Assembly: GCA_011525685.1 (NCBI GenBank)
Contig: WYBW01000025.1
Span: forward strand, 28,056 to 92,055
Direction: 5' to 3'
DNA length: 64,000 nt
Source: Verrucomicrobiia bacterium
GTDB taxonomy: Bacteria > Verrucomicrobiota > Verrucomicrobiia > Limisphaerales > JADLHS01
Shown: positions 41,901-51,031 of the stretch, piece by piece
Layout: the number at the start of each line of letters is the position of its first letter
How positions within the stretch are numbered: the first letter of the stretch is position 1
Made by a program: the position numbers and the translations under genes
The notes under the pieces: generated by a model
Database searches by the model: none
What the model was told of the DNA's origin: nothing
What the model saw: only the letters and a program-made list of their open reading frames with translations

Positions 41901-44900
41901 CACACCGTAGGTCGTATTCCCCACCAGCGTTCCGTTGTTGCCATCGGCCACATCATTGGCGTTGTTCTGCGCGGGCCACCAACTGACCAGACCGTCCAGG
42001 GTGGGGGCGCGGCGATAGGCAAACGACAATACGCACTGCGCTCCCGGCGTGGTGGCGAAGCTGCGTTCGATGCCGCCCGAGCGCAGCGAGAGCATCCTGG
42101 CCCCGGTGTGCGCCAGCAGCGGGTCTTGCAACACCGTCACAAGGTTGCCGGCGACGATCCAGTCCTCGACCGCCAACCCCGGCGTGTAGGTCCCGGCCGG
42201 CGCCGTTTCAAAACCCGTTTCCTGCACGGTGACGTTGGTCAACAGGACACTGCTGCCGGCGTTGATGCTGTTGGTGTTGCCCCGGTTTTCCATCAGCAAC
42301 ACCCGCGTGCCGCGCGGGCTGATCAGGTGAAACGAAAGGTCGGAGATGCGCGGATGATCCACGCGCAAACCTACTTCGATCTGCGCGATGCGAGTCGGAT
42401 TCGGGATGTTCGTCACCCAGATGCTCGAATAACTGACCGCGTCGTCCAGGAACGGCTCGTTGCCCACCGACCGGTAGTTCACCGGCACGATCAGATTCGG
42501 GTCCAGGTCCACCTTGGCGGTCAGCAGGATCGTCTGTGCCACGGCGCTGGGGTTGAAGACTCCGATGTAATATCGCCCGCTGCGCAACGGCGGCAGGTCC
42601 GACTTGTCCACGCTCAAACAACCGCCGCCCGGCGGGATGACGGCCAGGTGGTCATACTGGGTGCGGCTGGGAAAGTCACCGCGCCGCAAGTACAGCTCGA
42701 CCGGCTCGGTGTTGCTGGCCACGCAAACGGTCAGGTTCGTCGCCGCCACCGGCACGTCAATGAAGTCGAAGGTGAAGCGGTTGGGCGGCACCGTCCGCAC
42801 CGTGCCATCGTCCTCCAAGTTCTGCGGCTCCAAGCGCAACAACAGTTGCCGCACCTCGCCCGTGGCGGTCAACGAGTTGTCGGTCATCGCCAGCAGCCAC
42901 ACCCCCAAGCCCTGTTCCCCCACGAAATCCCGCAGGCTGCCCGGCCCATCGGTGGAAATCGAATTGAAAACGTCCCCCTCGCCGTTGTCCTCGTACCAAT
43001 ACCCATACTGTCCCGGCGGGTCACCGCGGTGGTTGTTCAGCACCGCAAAGCGGTCGCCGTGACTCAGGACGCCCAGCAAATCGCCCGGGTTCTCGTGGTA
43101 ATACGAATTGGTCACCACCACCCGGCGCAGGAACACCGGCTCAACCGCCAGACCCAGCACCAGGGCCACGCCGGGATCGGCCGGACTGCCATCCGGCACG
43201 ACCGTTGGGATCGGTAGCCCGCGCACGATCAAGTTGCCCAGCCCATCCCTCGCGCTGAACGGATCCAGGCTGAACACGGCCAGAAACGCATACTCCGCCG
43301 CCATTTGGTCCTCCGCCTTCACTCCGATGTAGTACACGTCCCCCGCCACCGAGTTGCTGTACGCGATCAACTCGGTCCCCGTCCGCCCGCGCGACTGATC
43401 CGCGGCGGCCAGCACCGCCGGCACCAGGTTTGTCAGGCCGGGATCCTTCGACACATACAAATCAATGTCCGCCTCGCCCCGCGTGGCGTTGTTCACATTG
43501 TTCTCCCGCACGCCCATTCGCGGGAGGGACAGGGTTGGTGGCAGGAACGTCACAAACGCCGCGTTGCTGAAGCCCATGGTGTTGCTCACCACGTAGAAGT
43601 GCCACTGGTTCGTCATCCCGTTGGTCACGCCCAGCAGCGGGGTGTTGGCCCCCACGTGCTGGCCCAGCAACAATTGGCCTTCGATGAGCGAACTCCGGAA
43701 TTCGTTGGTGATGCCCGTGAGTGTCCACTGGTTCGCGCGCACCAGTGGCTCCTCGGTCAGCGTCAGCGCCCCGGGGGTTTCCCCGTTGCCGTAGCCGATC
43801 ACCAGCGCGTAATCCTGCGCCACGTTGTTGGTGTGCGCGGTCACCGCGTTCACGTTCACCTGCCGCCCCAGCACCGTGATCGCGTAGTTGGTCGCCAGCG
43901 GCGGCAGCAGATAAACATTTTCCACGTTGTTGACCACGTCGGCGTTGGGCGGCCCGTTCGTGTCCCACGGGAAGGTGAAATTGTTGCCCGCGACGATGTC
44001 GTTGCCCCAGTAAACGTCGCCGGTATCCAAGTTCGTCACCACCAGGTCGAGGTTGTTGACCAGTTTCACGCCCGCCGCCGGGTTGCCGGGCGGATCGGTC
44101 CAGACCAGCGTCACGCGCAGCGGCAGCCCCAGGCCCTGAGCCGTCTCCGACACCCGCACCCGCCGCGTCTGGCGCTCACCGGTCGCCAGCGCATTCGTCG
44201 GGCTTTGATCGAACACATGCATCGCCGCCGGCCCGGCGCGCGTCACCCCATTGGTGAGCGAAGTTGGCAGGCTGTTGGTCAGTTGAATGAGTCCCCAGCC
44301 CTGGAAATTGATCTCGCTCCGCACTTGAAAGTCGTACAACGAGCTGACCGACCGCGCCCCGTTGATCAGCAGCGCCTTGTAAAGCGCCGGGCTGTTCGTC
44401 ACCCGCAGCCGCGTTTCGAAGTATTCCTGCATCAACGCCAGCGTCCCGGCCGCCGCCGCCGCCGCCATGCTCGTGCCGGTTTCGTAGCGGTAGTACGGGC
44501 CCAGCGTCTGGTTCAGGTTGCTCAGGACCTCGTAATAGTTGCCCTGGTCGTTGGTCACCACGATGTCCGTGAAGATGTCCAGGCTCAGGTCCTGCGTGGT
44601 GATGTTGGCCACCGTGTAATACCACGTGGCCCCCACCGGATCGAGCGTGGGCAACTGTGGTCCCGGCACCGTGAACACGTTCGTGGCCACCGGGTCCAGC
44701 GTCCAGGGCGGCGCGTCCTGCCGCACGAAGATGGGCAGATCGGGCATGGGCGAGGGTGAATCCCGATTGGGCGCCACGCGCACGGTGAACGCCACCGCGT
44801 TGTCCGGGATGAAAATCAAGTTCGTGAACGCACGGTTCGTTGCGATGACCAGGTCGGTGAACGCGCCCGTGATGTGGCTGGTGGGGTTGTAATAGGCCGC

Positions 44901-46631
44901 CTCGTCCCACTCCTGCGACCGTGTTGAAACCACGAACGTCCCCGGCGCGACGACGTCGGGCTTGAACCGCCCGAACTCGCCCTCGATGCCCATGCCCACG
45001 TTGCCCCGGCCCGAATAGGCCGCCACTTCGGTGGCGGAACTGGTCATGGCCCGCCAGGGAGTGTTGGTCGTGCAACTGATCCCGTTGGTGCAGGTCACGC
45101 ACGGCGTGCATTTCCACACCTCGTTGGTGATGTCGCGCGGTTGTTCGAGCGCGCCCACCGTGATCACGTTCTTGGCCGTGCCCGGCGAAAGCACCGTCTC
45201 GGGATCCCCGCTCAGGCCCGAGTTGTTGCCCCGCGCGCCGTTGCCGGCCGGGAACACGAACAACAACGGCTGCGACCCCGGCACACCGGGCAACGCGTCG
45301 CGCGTCGCCGCGTCGTAACTGGCCGCCCCGATCCCGTAGGTGTTGTCGTTCCCGTAATGCCAACTGTTGTTCGAGATGAACGCGTTGGTCCGGGCGGCCT
45401 GTTCCTGCAAGTAGGCATCCGTCGGCAGCGGCCCGCCCAAACCCGTGGCCATCGAGAAAATCCGCGCCGCGGGCGCCTTGCCCCGGAAGTCGGCGTTGGT
45501 CACCGAGCCGCTCGCCGCGGCTCCGACATTCACCGGACTGGTGCTCGAAGCGCCATTGCCGGCGATGATGCCTGCCACATGCGTTCCGTGCCCGTTGCTG
45601 TCCACCAGACTCACCGGAAAATCGCCGAACACCCGCCCGGTCAGGTCCGGATGATTCGCGCTCACGCCGGTGTCGTTCACGTTCACCAGCACGTTGCTGC
45701 CCGTCAGCCCCAGATAATTCGTCAGCGACACCGTGTCCGCCGCCACGCCCGGGCGTACCCGGCTCAGGTCATTGGCCGACATCCGCTCGCGCTGCCACTC
45801 GACCAACTGCACTCCCGGCAACCGCGCCAGTTCCGTCCAGCCCGTCGCCTCCGGACGCACGGTCCACACCGGGCCGAACGGCGACGGCGACTCCGCCAGA
45901 AGCGGCATCGCCAGTTGCTCCAGCGCCGCGCGCGTCGCCTCCTGCGCGTCGGCAAACACCACGAGATTCAACATTGCTCCCTCCGGCAGCGGTTCGTTCC
46001 TCACCCCCAGCCCGAGCAACGACCCTTTCAGTTTGTAGTACGGTTCCCACGCCAGCACCGCCGCCGCGCGCGGATGCGCCCGCATCGCCTCGGCCCCCGC
46101 CTCCGAAACCCGCACCAGAAAGGCATTGTTCGGGATGTAGGAAACGATGGACGCGCCCGCTCCGGCCAGGGCCGCCCGGAAGCCTTCATCCACCGGTCCG
46201 CGCGCCTGCACAAGATAACTGCCCGGCTCGGGCGACGCCCGCAGATGTTCGGGGATGGAAAAGCTCACCGGCCGCTCGGTGTCAATCAACGCGTTCTCGA
46301 GGATCAACGCCCGCTCGACGCGCAACAACTCCTCGAGCTTCCGGCCCGTGTTGTTGAGGCGATAGGCCTGCGGATCAGGCTTGGCCGGCGGCGCTGCCGC
46401 GGTCATTCCCGCCGACAGCAAAACAAACTGCGGCGCCGTCGCCAGCGACACCGGCCCGCTGCTGCGCAGGCCGGGCACCCGTCCCGGTGCGGCTTCAGCC
46501 CCCGCAGGGGAGGAATCCGCCGGGGGCGGCTGCCGTTCCGCCGCCCAGCGCTCGCCCACACCCCAGAAATAACGCGCCCCCGCCAGACACAGCAGGCTTA
46601 CCGCAAACCAGATTAACGACCGCCAACGCAT
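38928..46631 (-). CDS. Giant subtilisin-like exported protease with LamG, P and PPC domains
   Basis: 2,567 residues from the ATG at 46631. N-terminal hydrophobic segment (LIWFAVSLLCLAGA), then a propeptide-like region, and a peptidase S8 domain with Asp320 in VNDTGVSANHPDL, His348 in SNGHGTHVAGI and Ser near 721 in TGTSMAAAAAAG. Downstream there are pre-peptidase C-terminal beta domains (LYLRRGDFPSRTQYDHLAVIP), two proprotein-convertase P-like domains (ISDLSFHLISPRGT and a later YGQWRLEMWD), a LamG domain (LVSWWPAQNNANDVADGNNG) and a malectin-like beta domain (about 40.2-40.9 kb). The tail ends in FFRVREG. Several beta domains alternate with repeated paralogous linkers. It follows the prepilin cassette on the same strand after a 383-bp gap. 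Confidence 0.92.
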   Translation of the reverse strand: MRWRSLIWFAVSLLCLAGARYFWGVGERWAAERQPPPADSSPAGAEAAPGRVPGLRSSGPVSLATAPQFVLLSAGMTAAAPPAKPDPQAYRLNNTGRKLEELLRVERALILENALIDTERPVSFSIPEHLRASPEPGSYLVQARGPVDEGFRAALAGAGASIVSYIPNNAFLVRVSEAGAEAMRAHPRAAAVLAWEPYYKLKGSLLGLGVRNEPLPEGAMLNLVVFADAQEATRAALEQLAMPLLAESPSPFGPVWTVRPEATGWTELARLPGVQLVEWQRERMSANDLSRVRPGVAADTVSLTNYLGLTGSNVLVNVNDTGVSANHPDLTGRVFGDFPVSLVDSNGHGTHVAGIIAGNGASSTSPVNVGAAASGSVTNADFRGKAPAARIFSMATGLGGPLPTDAYLQEQAARTNAFISNNSWHYGNDNTYGIGAASYDAATRDALPGVPGSQPLLFVFPAGNGARGNNSGLSGDPETVLSPGTAKNVITVGALEQPRDITNEVWKCTPCVTCTNGISCTTNTPWRAMTSSATEVAAYSGRGNVGMGIEGEFGRFKPDVVAPGTFVVSTRSQEWDEAAYYNPTSHITGAFTDLVIATNRAFTNLIFIPDNAVAFTVRVAPNRDSPSPMPDLPIFVRQDAPPWTLDPVATNVFTVPGPQLPTLDPVGATWYYTVANITTQDLSLDIFTDIVVTNDQGNYYEVLSNLNQTLGPYYRYETGTSMAAAAAAGTLALMQEYFETRLRVTNSPALYKALLINGARSVSSLYDFQVRSEINFQGWGLIQLTNSLPTSLTNGVTRAGPAAMHVFDQSPTNALATGERQTRRVRVSETAQGLGLPLRVTLVWTDPPGNPAAGVKLVNNLDLVVTNLDTGDVYWGNDIVAGNNFTFPWDTNGPPNADVVNNVENVYLLPPLATNYAITVLGRQVNVNAVTAHTNNVAQDYALVIGYGNGETPGALTLTEEPLVRANQWTLTGITNEFRSSLIEGQLLLGQHVGANTPLLGVTNGMTNQWHFYVVSNTMGFSNAAFVTFLPPTLSLPRMGVRENNVNNATRGEADIDLYVSKDPGLTNLVPAVLAAADQSRGRTGTELIAYSNSVAGDVYYIGVKAEDQMAAEYAFLAVFSLDPFSARDGLGNLIVRGLPIPTVVPDGSPADPGVALVLGLAVEPVFLRRVVVTNSYYHENPGDLLGVLSHGDRFAVLNNHRGDPPGQYGYWYEDNGEGDVFNSISTDGPGSLRDFVGEQGLGVWLLAMTDNSLTATGEVRQLLLRLEPQNLEDDGTVRTVPPNRFTFDFIDVPVAATNLTVCVASNTEPVELYLRRGDFPSRTQYDHLAVIPPGGGCLSVDKSDLPPLRSGRYYIGVFNPSAVAQTILLTAKVDLDPNLIVPVNYRSVGNEPFLDDAVSYSSIWVTNIPNPTRIAQIEVGLRVDHPRISDLSFHLISPRGTRVLLMENRGNTNSINAGSSVLLTNVTVQETGFETAPAGTYTPGLAVEDWIVAGNLVTVLQDPLLAHTGARMLSLRSGGIERSFATTPGAQCVLSFAYRRAPTLDGLVSWWPAQNNANDVADGNNGTLVGNTTYGVGRVGQAFVFDGDSDGVNVGNPANLQLQDLSIEGWIKRTSATVPSFNGNGNGTVFALGTGSLGGPGGYNFYVKANSQLAFGKSQAGEVVSGAVVADTNWHHVAVTKAGNTVTFYVDGVAYPASSPYNFGAFTFTAPGYVGAWQNNSGLVDNTFYGAIDELSVFNRALNPAEVQAISAAAAAGKCGLTIPPTNCVSFAAQVVADGITTNITALTTNWLTNAISFTASQSNTLAAFSALGGNSGLLLDTISLRQTIIVTQDFYLTFTENTNRASTPIKFAAPPFASASVATNFLLSGFEPAAAGVYAAPSVVDGWNVTTDDVSVINDPMLVHTGTNSLALSMGNIQRILPTTAGRDYRLDFAYRSDVTFINVDFGAQAFNTPSPKSGRAATGRTASDYWNFYNRNDAQGNWRIDGAISNLTLALGAATDVGLTALNVQGAWGNGSLDPMYAGYLYPLPNGPGLVTVIVTNLPPGMYDFYLYSHNGDYQLVSAGADYGRRTTFDSNSNGTTPAWREGVQYALFQSVIVPSAGQPVTITARPRSDVAMIAGMQIVAVATTPSLAGTPGATAFIPGVVTNTFSGTTNWLTNSLAFTASASGTPVGLSPLPGGQAGVLLDTFVLHELPGSVYYLPEENLDVLLGENAYGQWRLEMWDTRTGATNLASLVSWQLEFVFQTDLPLPGVLTHGEAVTNSIPPGLIAYYIVDVPIWAQFATNSLLFANPPPGVNLLFNQNTPPTYGATNAGDFVLIGNSTGPASYTLSTNAVPPPPLRPGQRYYLGVENLTGSVVTYALRVDFDLAAVITLTNGVPYFQNNPGTGSAADYYRYVVSGGAQRAQFEINGPTGDMTLVARKGLPLPTLAQFDYLSGRPNLNDELIVVFGDSVPVALSPGEWFLTAVNISGGPADYAIKATEWPVTGRPIAVTEVSLITNSFCVTWDSLPGVHYYLEGTTDLSGGAWVIASPTLTATGGATTYCVPLPSPLQFFRVREGIVPLP

Positions 46632-47014
46632 AAAAACTTCCTCAACAATAACCACGCGAACCACAGCCGCGCGAGTTCAACGTCCACCGGACTACAATCC
46701 AGCAGCCTGCCTTGGCGGGAACGCTCGTAGCGCGGGATTCCATCCTGCCGTATCGCGGATTTCCAATCCGCACGCCGTCGCCCGCACCGGCGCTGGCGAG
46801 CGTTCGGCCGATGTGCCGAATGGAATTCGGCGATACCGCAGATTGGACATCTGCGCTACCACCGGGCAGATCTGAAACGTTGCATGGGCTCTCCAATCCA
46901 CCGCGCGTCGCGAGTGCCGGCCGCCTTGTCGGGCAGGCGCGAACAGTCGAACTCCAAGGACGCACGCGCTGCGACAGTGAAGTGGTTCGGAATGGAAAGT
47001 TCAGCCTGTTCATC
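46632..47014. other. Intergenic with repeat element, protease / cassette A
   Basis: 383 bp between the cassette A stop and the protease start. Its centre is the paired-hairpin element described separately (46,727-46,860). The rest shows no gene. Confidence 0.5.
46727..46860. repeat. Paired-hairpin dispersed repeat, copy 1
   Basis: Four 17-bp hairpins with 3-nt loops: GCGGGAT-TCC-ATCCTGC (46732), linker CGTATC, GCGGATT-TCC-AATCCGC (46755), a spacer, then GCCGAAT-GGA-ATTCGGC (46815), linker GATACC, GCAGATT-GGA-CATCTGC (46838). The second pair is the first in inverted orientation; read outward, both start GTAGC, hairpin, [CG]GTATC, hairpin. Stem bases vary in a mostly compensating way, while loops and linkers are kept. 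Confidence 0.8.
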
Positions 47015-50000
47015 CTAGTCCGGTGGCAAGAGGTTGAAGCTCTCCATGACGATGCGTGGCGGATAGCGGCGGGCAGGGTCGGGGTGGTTCGCGTGCAACG
47101 GGTTCGGGCTGCCGTCCACCCGCAGGACGGTGCGCGCGGCGACCTCGGCGGTGACCTGATAATTCGTGACCATGCCGTTGAACCGTCCGCCGCCCAAGTA
47201 AAGGGAGTTCCGCGCGGGCCGCAGCGTCTGGCCGTAGGCATACACCACGAACCGCGGCTCGCCGGTTCGGAGCAAACCCATCACCTGTTGCGGCAGCCAT
47301 TCATACACGGCGTCGTTCAAGCCATTCTGCAACTGGGCCAAGTTCGTGAGGTTCAGGAACGGCGAATTGGTGCTCAGTTCGGGTACGGCCAGGATGTCAC
47401 CCAGATGGCGGAAGGACGCGTTGGGGAAACGATTGGTGTCGGCCCGGGTCTGGTTGATGCCATGGACCAGTTTGACGAGCGCGGGCCAGCGGTTGGTGTC
47501 GGTGGGGTCATAAATGCCGGCCGGCTCGATGATTTGATGAACCAGATTCGTGGGCGGCTGGCCGGCGGGGGTGTTGGACAGCACGGCGACTCCGGTAAAG
47601 AGGGCCGACCAGGCGGCCAGGTTGGTCTGGTTGATGGGCAACTGGCCGCGTGTCGCATTCTCGTTGATCGCCGTGGTGAACAGGTCGAACAGCAACCGGT
47701 CCGTCTCGGGCACGGAGCGGACGGCGTCCAGGACGAAATTCGTCGCGTTCAAATAGTGAACGATGTCGTTGCCGGTCCAGTTGGTCCAGACCCCGACCGC
47801 GAGCGGGTCGAGGAGGACCTCGGGAGACTTCATATACACTGTCTGCCAGGGGGTGCCGCGATGCACGCGCCCCAGCCAGCCGATGTTCGGATACTTGTTG
47901 GTCGGGAACTGCCAGTCGTCCGACTGCCGCACGCCCGGGTCCTTGAAAGCGAGGTTGAAGGGGCCGGCATCGCTCGGGCTGGCGGCGCCCGAGCTGCTGG
48001 GATTGCCGCCCCACGGCGCGTAACGGTCGTTGAGGTAACCGATGTTCTTGATTGTTTGAACAGGGCTTTTCAGGCTGTGCGGGGTGATGCTGTCCGCAAT
48101 GGGCAGGCTCGCAAGGTCCCCCGCAGTGTAGTGGACGAGTGGATCATTGGCCTGCCAGGTGAGGTATTGGGAAATCCGTTTGGTGGGGGTGAAGGGCACC
48201 TGCTGCTCCGTGTTGGTGTTGATCACGTTGGCGTAGCGCAGCGGCGGCAGACCGTAAAAGGCGCGGAAATGGTCAATGGCAAAGTCACGGGTGTTGCCCG
48301 AAGGCTGACCCAGGCCGTAACCGGTCCAGTCGGTGGTGTTGCCGCCGTTCAGTCCGAGCGAAACCATGATTTGATTGAGGATGCCCTGCGGAAGGTTGCC
48401 TCTCAGCAGGTTGGTGCTCCACATGCCGTCAAACCCCGTGACGTTGTCATCATCCCGGATTTCGGCGCTGAGGTCGCGCTGGCCGATCAGATTGTCCAGT
48501 TGCACGTAATCGAGGACGCGGCGGGTGGCGGTGTCCACCATGACGAAGCGAAGTTTGTTGGTGACGGAGAGTCCCCACTGCGGCTGCGGGAAGGTCTGGC
48601 TGGTGTCCCAAGCCGTGCGCCAGTCGCTGACGAAGCGCGGCGGGCTGGCGAGGTAGGCGGCTTCCGAGAGAAACACGGCGTTGGTGCGCAGGGCAACGAG
48701 GAAGGAGTTGGTATAGCCTTGCAGATAACCCCGCCACTGCTGCGGGCCGGTGGCGGGTATGCGGATGATGTTGCCGGGCGTCTGGGGAAGGAGAGTCAGG
48801 TTGGTCCGGACGCCGGCGGGCCAGAAATTGTTCGTGAGCGAGACGGCCAAATCGTCCCGGAGGTAGATTTCCACCTCGCGATTGAAATTGCTGCGGTAGG
48901 AGTTCCAGGCCTCGACCCCGATCACGTTGGTGATGCTGACGAGATACATCATGTTGGTGCGCCAGGTGGATTGGGGAGCGGCGGCATTGGGGCGGCGGAT
49001 TTCCAGTTTGCGCGTGATCTCAAAGACGGTCTGCATGGCGAACTCGTTGAAGTTCGGGAAGCCTTTCTTGGCGCCAATGACCCACGGCACGCCGTACACG
49101 TTGACTTCATTGGCGCCCGGGGCCGTGCCCATTGGCGGCACGAGGGCCAGTTGGGCGGGGTTGTTCAAATCCAGCGGTTGCGCCAGTTGCGGGTCGCTCG
49201 TGCCGGATATCCGGTCCACGCTGCGGTAGCCCACCACGTAAACGTCGTCCAGGCCGTTGCGGCGGAGGATGGGCTGGAAGACGCTGGGGAAGTCCGCGCC
49301 CAGGGCGTTCTGGCGATTGGTGAGGCTGTCGGCGACGTTGGCGGCGAGCTGAAGCAGACGATGGAGGCTGGGCGTGTAAACGAAATTGCTGGCGACGCGC
49401 ACGGGGATGTTGCCGAGGCCAAACGGTTGGTTGGTCCGGTAGGTGTTGGTGTAAAGCTCGAAGTTGGCGTTGCGCCATTCCTCGGAATAGCGGCTCAACA
49501 GGGCGTTGGCGGCGTTGGTGAAGAACTCCTCGGTCGCCCAGCCGACGAAGTTGCTCACGGCCACGCCGCCGGTGTTCTTGTAGTTGAGATGGATTTTGCC
49601 GGGCGGCTCAGGGGCCGAATCGGTGCCCAGTTGGGAGAGCAACCGGTAATAGGTGTAGCGGTCGTAGGAGTTGGTGAGCGTGCCGGCAATCTGAAGGCGT
49701 TCCACAAAGTCATAGCCGGTCTGGGGCTGAATCTTGTTTTGATCGAACAAATCCTGGTGCGTGAAATAGTGGTTGGGATTCTCCGAACCGAAAAAACGCC
49801 AGAGCGTTGAGCCGGCCCGGGTGGCGTCGGGATCGGCGGTCACGTTCCAGCCCCAGTGGTTGGTCATGAGCGGTCCGCCGGTGTAATCATCCACGTAGTT
49901 GAAACCCAGCGCCGGCGTGGCCCCGGCGCCGAAGAAGCCCTGGAGGTTGAGCAGGGAATTCCGGTAGTTCCGGGCGTACCGATACCAGACCAGCGACCAG

Positions 50001-51031
50001 GCATCGTCGAACGCCGCACCCATGGAAGGCGGCGCGATGGAGAGCGAGTAGCGGTAGTAAGGCGGTGTCATGTTGACGCCGTAGCCACCTTGGGACGGCG
50101 GCACGATCCACAGGTTGGTGTTCAAATCCGCCAGGAAGCCCGCCAGGTTGATCTCCCAGCTTCCGACGCCCTGGTTGCGGAAGAATCCCTCCGCGTTGGG
50201 ATTGGGCTGCTTGGCCTGGTTGTGGGCGAAGTTCAGGTCCAGAGTCTTGCCGGTGGGCACGACCAGGAAAGCGTAACGGGCAACGTATTGGTTGGTGGCC
50301 GAGTGCGGGAACTCCGGCCGCGCCAGAACGCCCCGCCATTCGGGATCGCCGACGAAATAATTGCTGATCGCGTTCACGGGGTCGTTGTTTTCGATGACCG
50401 TGACGGTGTTGCCGTTGGTGACGAGATGGAGAAAGCCGCCGTTGCGCCCGATCACGGGCCAGTAGCCGTTGGTGTCGTAACGGCCGTTGCGGTTGAGGTC
50501 CAGGTAGTAACGGAATTCGTTGCTGTTGGCGAAGCGGCGGTTGGTGACGACGACCGGCGGGCGTGGATCGTAAAGCTGGTTGGCCAGGTTTTGGAGGGCG
50601 TCATTGCCCGTGAGCGGATTGCCGTTGGGATAGCGGTAGCTGACGTTGGTGGGATCGGCGCCGGCCGCCGCGTTGAAGCCGGCCCAGTTCACAAAGTTGG
50701 TCGAGACCAGCAGGTCGAAGCTGTGGACGTTGGTCGTGGCGAGGATGCCGGCCAGCAACTCGGCCTCCACCCGGGCCGCGGCGATATCGGCGGCGTTGCG
50801 CGCGGTGACGGCATCGGTGGCGACGCGCACCGATCCGGCCTCGCGCCGGCTCAACGCCAGGAACGTCACCGCCAGGAACGTGATGACCGCCAGCATGATC
50901 AAGGTGATGATGAGGGCGACGCCGCGTTGGGCGAGGCCGAACCTTGAACCTTGAACTTTGAACTTTGAACCACGAACTGCGAATCCCGATTCGAGGTTCG
51001 TGGTTCTGCTGCTATGACGGCAAAGTCTCAT
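47015..51031 (-). CDS. Verru_Chthon cassette protein A; GspK/PilX-like giant minor pseudopilin
   Basis: 1,338 residues. A short N-terminus is followed by a hydrophobic helix (about 38-61, RGVALIITLIMLAVITFLAVTFLAL) and AADIAAARVEAELLAG, as in PilX/GspK-type proteins. The usual Glu5 of pilins is missing, as in GspK, the tip pseudopilin. The rest is a very large beta-rich exported part with repeated Asn/Thr-rich linkers. Size and place match the Verru_Chthon A family (TIGR02600) as I recall it. The ATG overlaps the cassette C stop as ATGA. Residues about 9-31 are encoded by a 7-bp repeat array, so the leader is of foreign origin. No other start is available before the helix. Confidence 0.82.
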   Translation of the reverse strand: MRLCRHSSRTTNLESGFAVRGSKFKVQGSRFGLAQRGVALIITLIMLAVITFLAVTFLALSRREAGSVRVATDAVTARNAADIAAARVEAELLAGILATTNVHSFDLLVSTNFVNWAGFNAAAGADPTNVSYRYPNGNPLTGNDALQNLANQLYDPRPPVVVTNRRFANSNEFRYYLDLNRNGRYDTNGYWPVIGRNGGFLHLVTNGNTVTVIENNDPVNAISNYFVGDPEWRGVLARPEFPHSATNQYVARYAFLVVPTGKTLDLNFAHNQAKQPNPNAEGFFRNQGVGSWEINLAGFLADLNTNLWIVPPSQGGYGVNMTPPYYRYSLSIAPPSMGAAFDDAWSLVWYRYARNYRNSLLNLQGFFGAGATPALGFNYVDDYTGGPLMTNHWGWNVTADPDATRAGSTLWRFFGSENPNHYFTHQDLFDQNKIQPQTGYDFVERLQIAGTLTNSYDRYTYYRLLSQLGTDSAPEPPGKIHLNYKNTGGVAVSNFVGWATEEFFTNAANALLSRYSEEWRNANFELYTNTYRTNQPFGLGNIPVRVASNFVYTPSLHRLLQLAANVADSLTNRQNALGADFPSVFQPILRRNGLDDVYVVGYRSVDRISGTSDPQLAQPLDLNNPAQLALVPPMGTAPGANEVNVYGVPWVIGAKKGFPNFNEFAMQTVFEITRKLEIRRPNAAAPQSTWRTNMMYLVSITNVIGVEAWNSYRSNFNREVEIYLRDDLAVSLTNNFWPAGVRTNLTLLPQTPGNIIRIPATGPQQWRGYLQGYTNSFLVALRTNAVFLSEAAYLASPPRFVSDWRTAWDTSQTFPQPQWGLSVTNKLRFVMVDTATRRVLDYVQLDNLIGQRDLSAEIRDDDNVTGFDGMWSTNLLRGNLPQGILNQIMVSLGLNGGNTTDWTGYGLGQPSGNTRDFAIDHFRAFYGLPPLRYANVINTNTEQQVPFTPTKRISQYLTWQANDPLVHYTAGDLASLPIADSITPHSLKSPVQTIKNIGYLNDRYAPWGGNPSSSGAASPSDAGPFNLAFKDPGVRQSDDWQFPTNKYPNIGWLGRVHRGTPWQTVYMKSPEVLLDPLAVGVWTNWTGNDIVHYLNATNFVLDAVRSVPETDRLLFDLFTTAINENATRGQLPINQTNLAAWSALFTGVAVLSNTPAGQPPTNLVHQIIEPAGIYDPTDTNRWPALVKLVHGINQTRADTNRFPNASFRHLGDILAVPELSTNSPFLNLTNLAQLQNGLNDAVYEWLPQQVMGLLRTGEPRFVVYAYGQTLRPARNSLYLGGGRFNGMVTNYQVTAEVAARTVLRVDGSPNPLHANHPDPARRYPPRIVMESFNLLPPD
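50939..51008 (+). repeat. Heptanucleotide tandem repeat in the cassette A leader (array 5)
   Basis: Ten units in strict 7-bp register: GAACCTT, GAACCTT, GAACTTT, GAACTTT, GAACCAC, GAACTGC, GAATCCC, GATTCGA, GGTTCGT, GGTTCTG. It lies between the ATG and the hydrophobic helix and is translated as the FAVRGSKFKVQGSRF stretch. Confidence 0.85.

Noticed and set aside
46712..49810. Long plus-strand open frame of 1,032 codons opposite cassette A
   Set aside because: It is the antisense shadow of the cassette A gene: no start context, no recognisable domain, and the sense frame has a clear pilin-type N-terminus and overlaps with its neighbours.
50939..51008. Tandem array as a possible CRISPR
   Set aside because: The units are 7 bp, adjacent and degenerate, with no spacers, and no cas genes are present.
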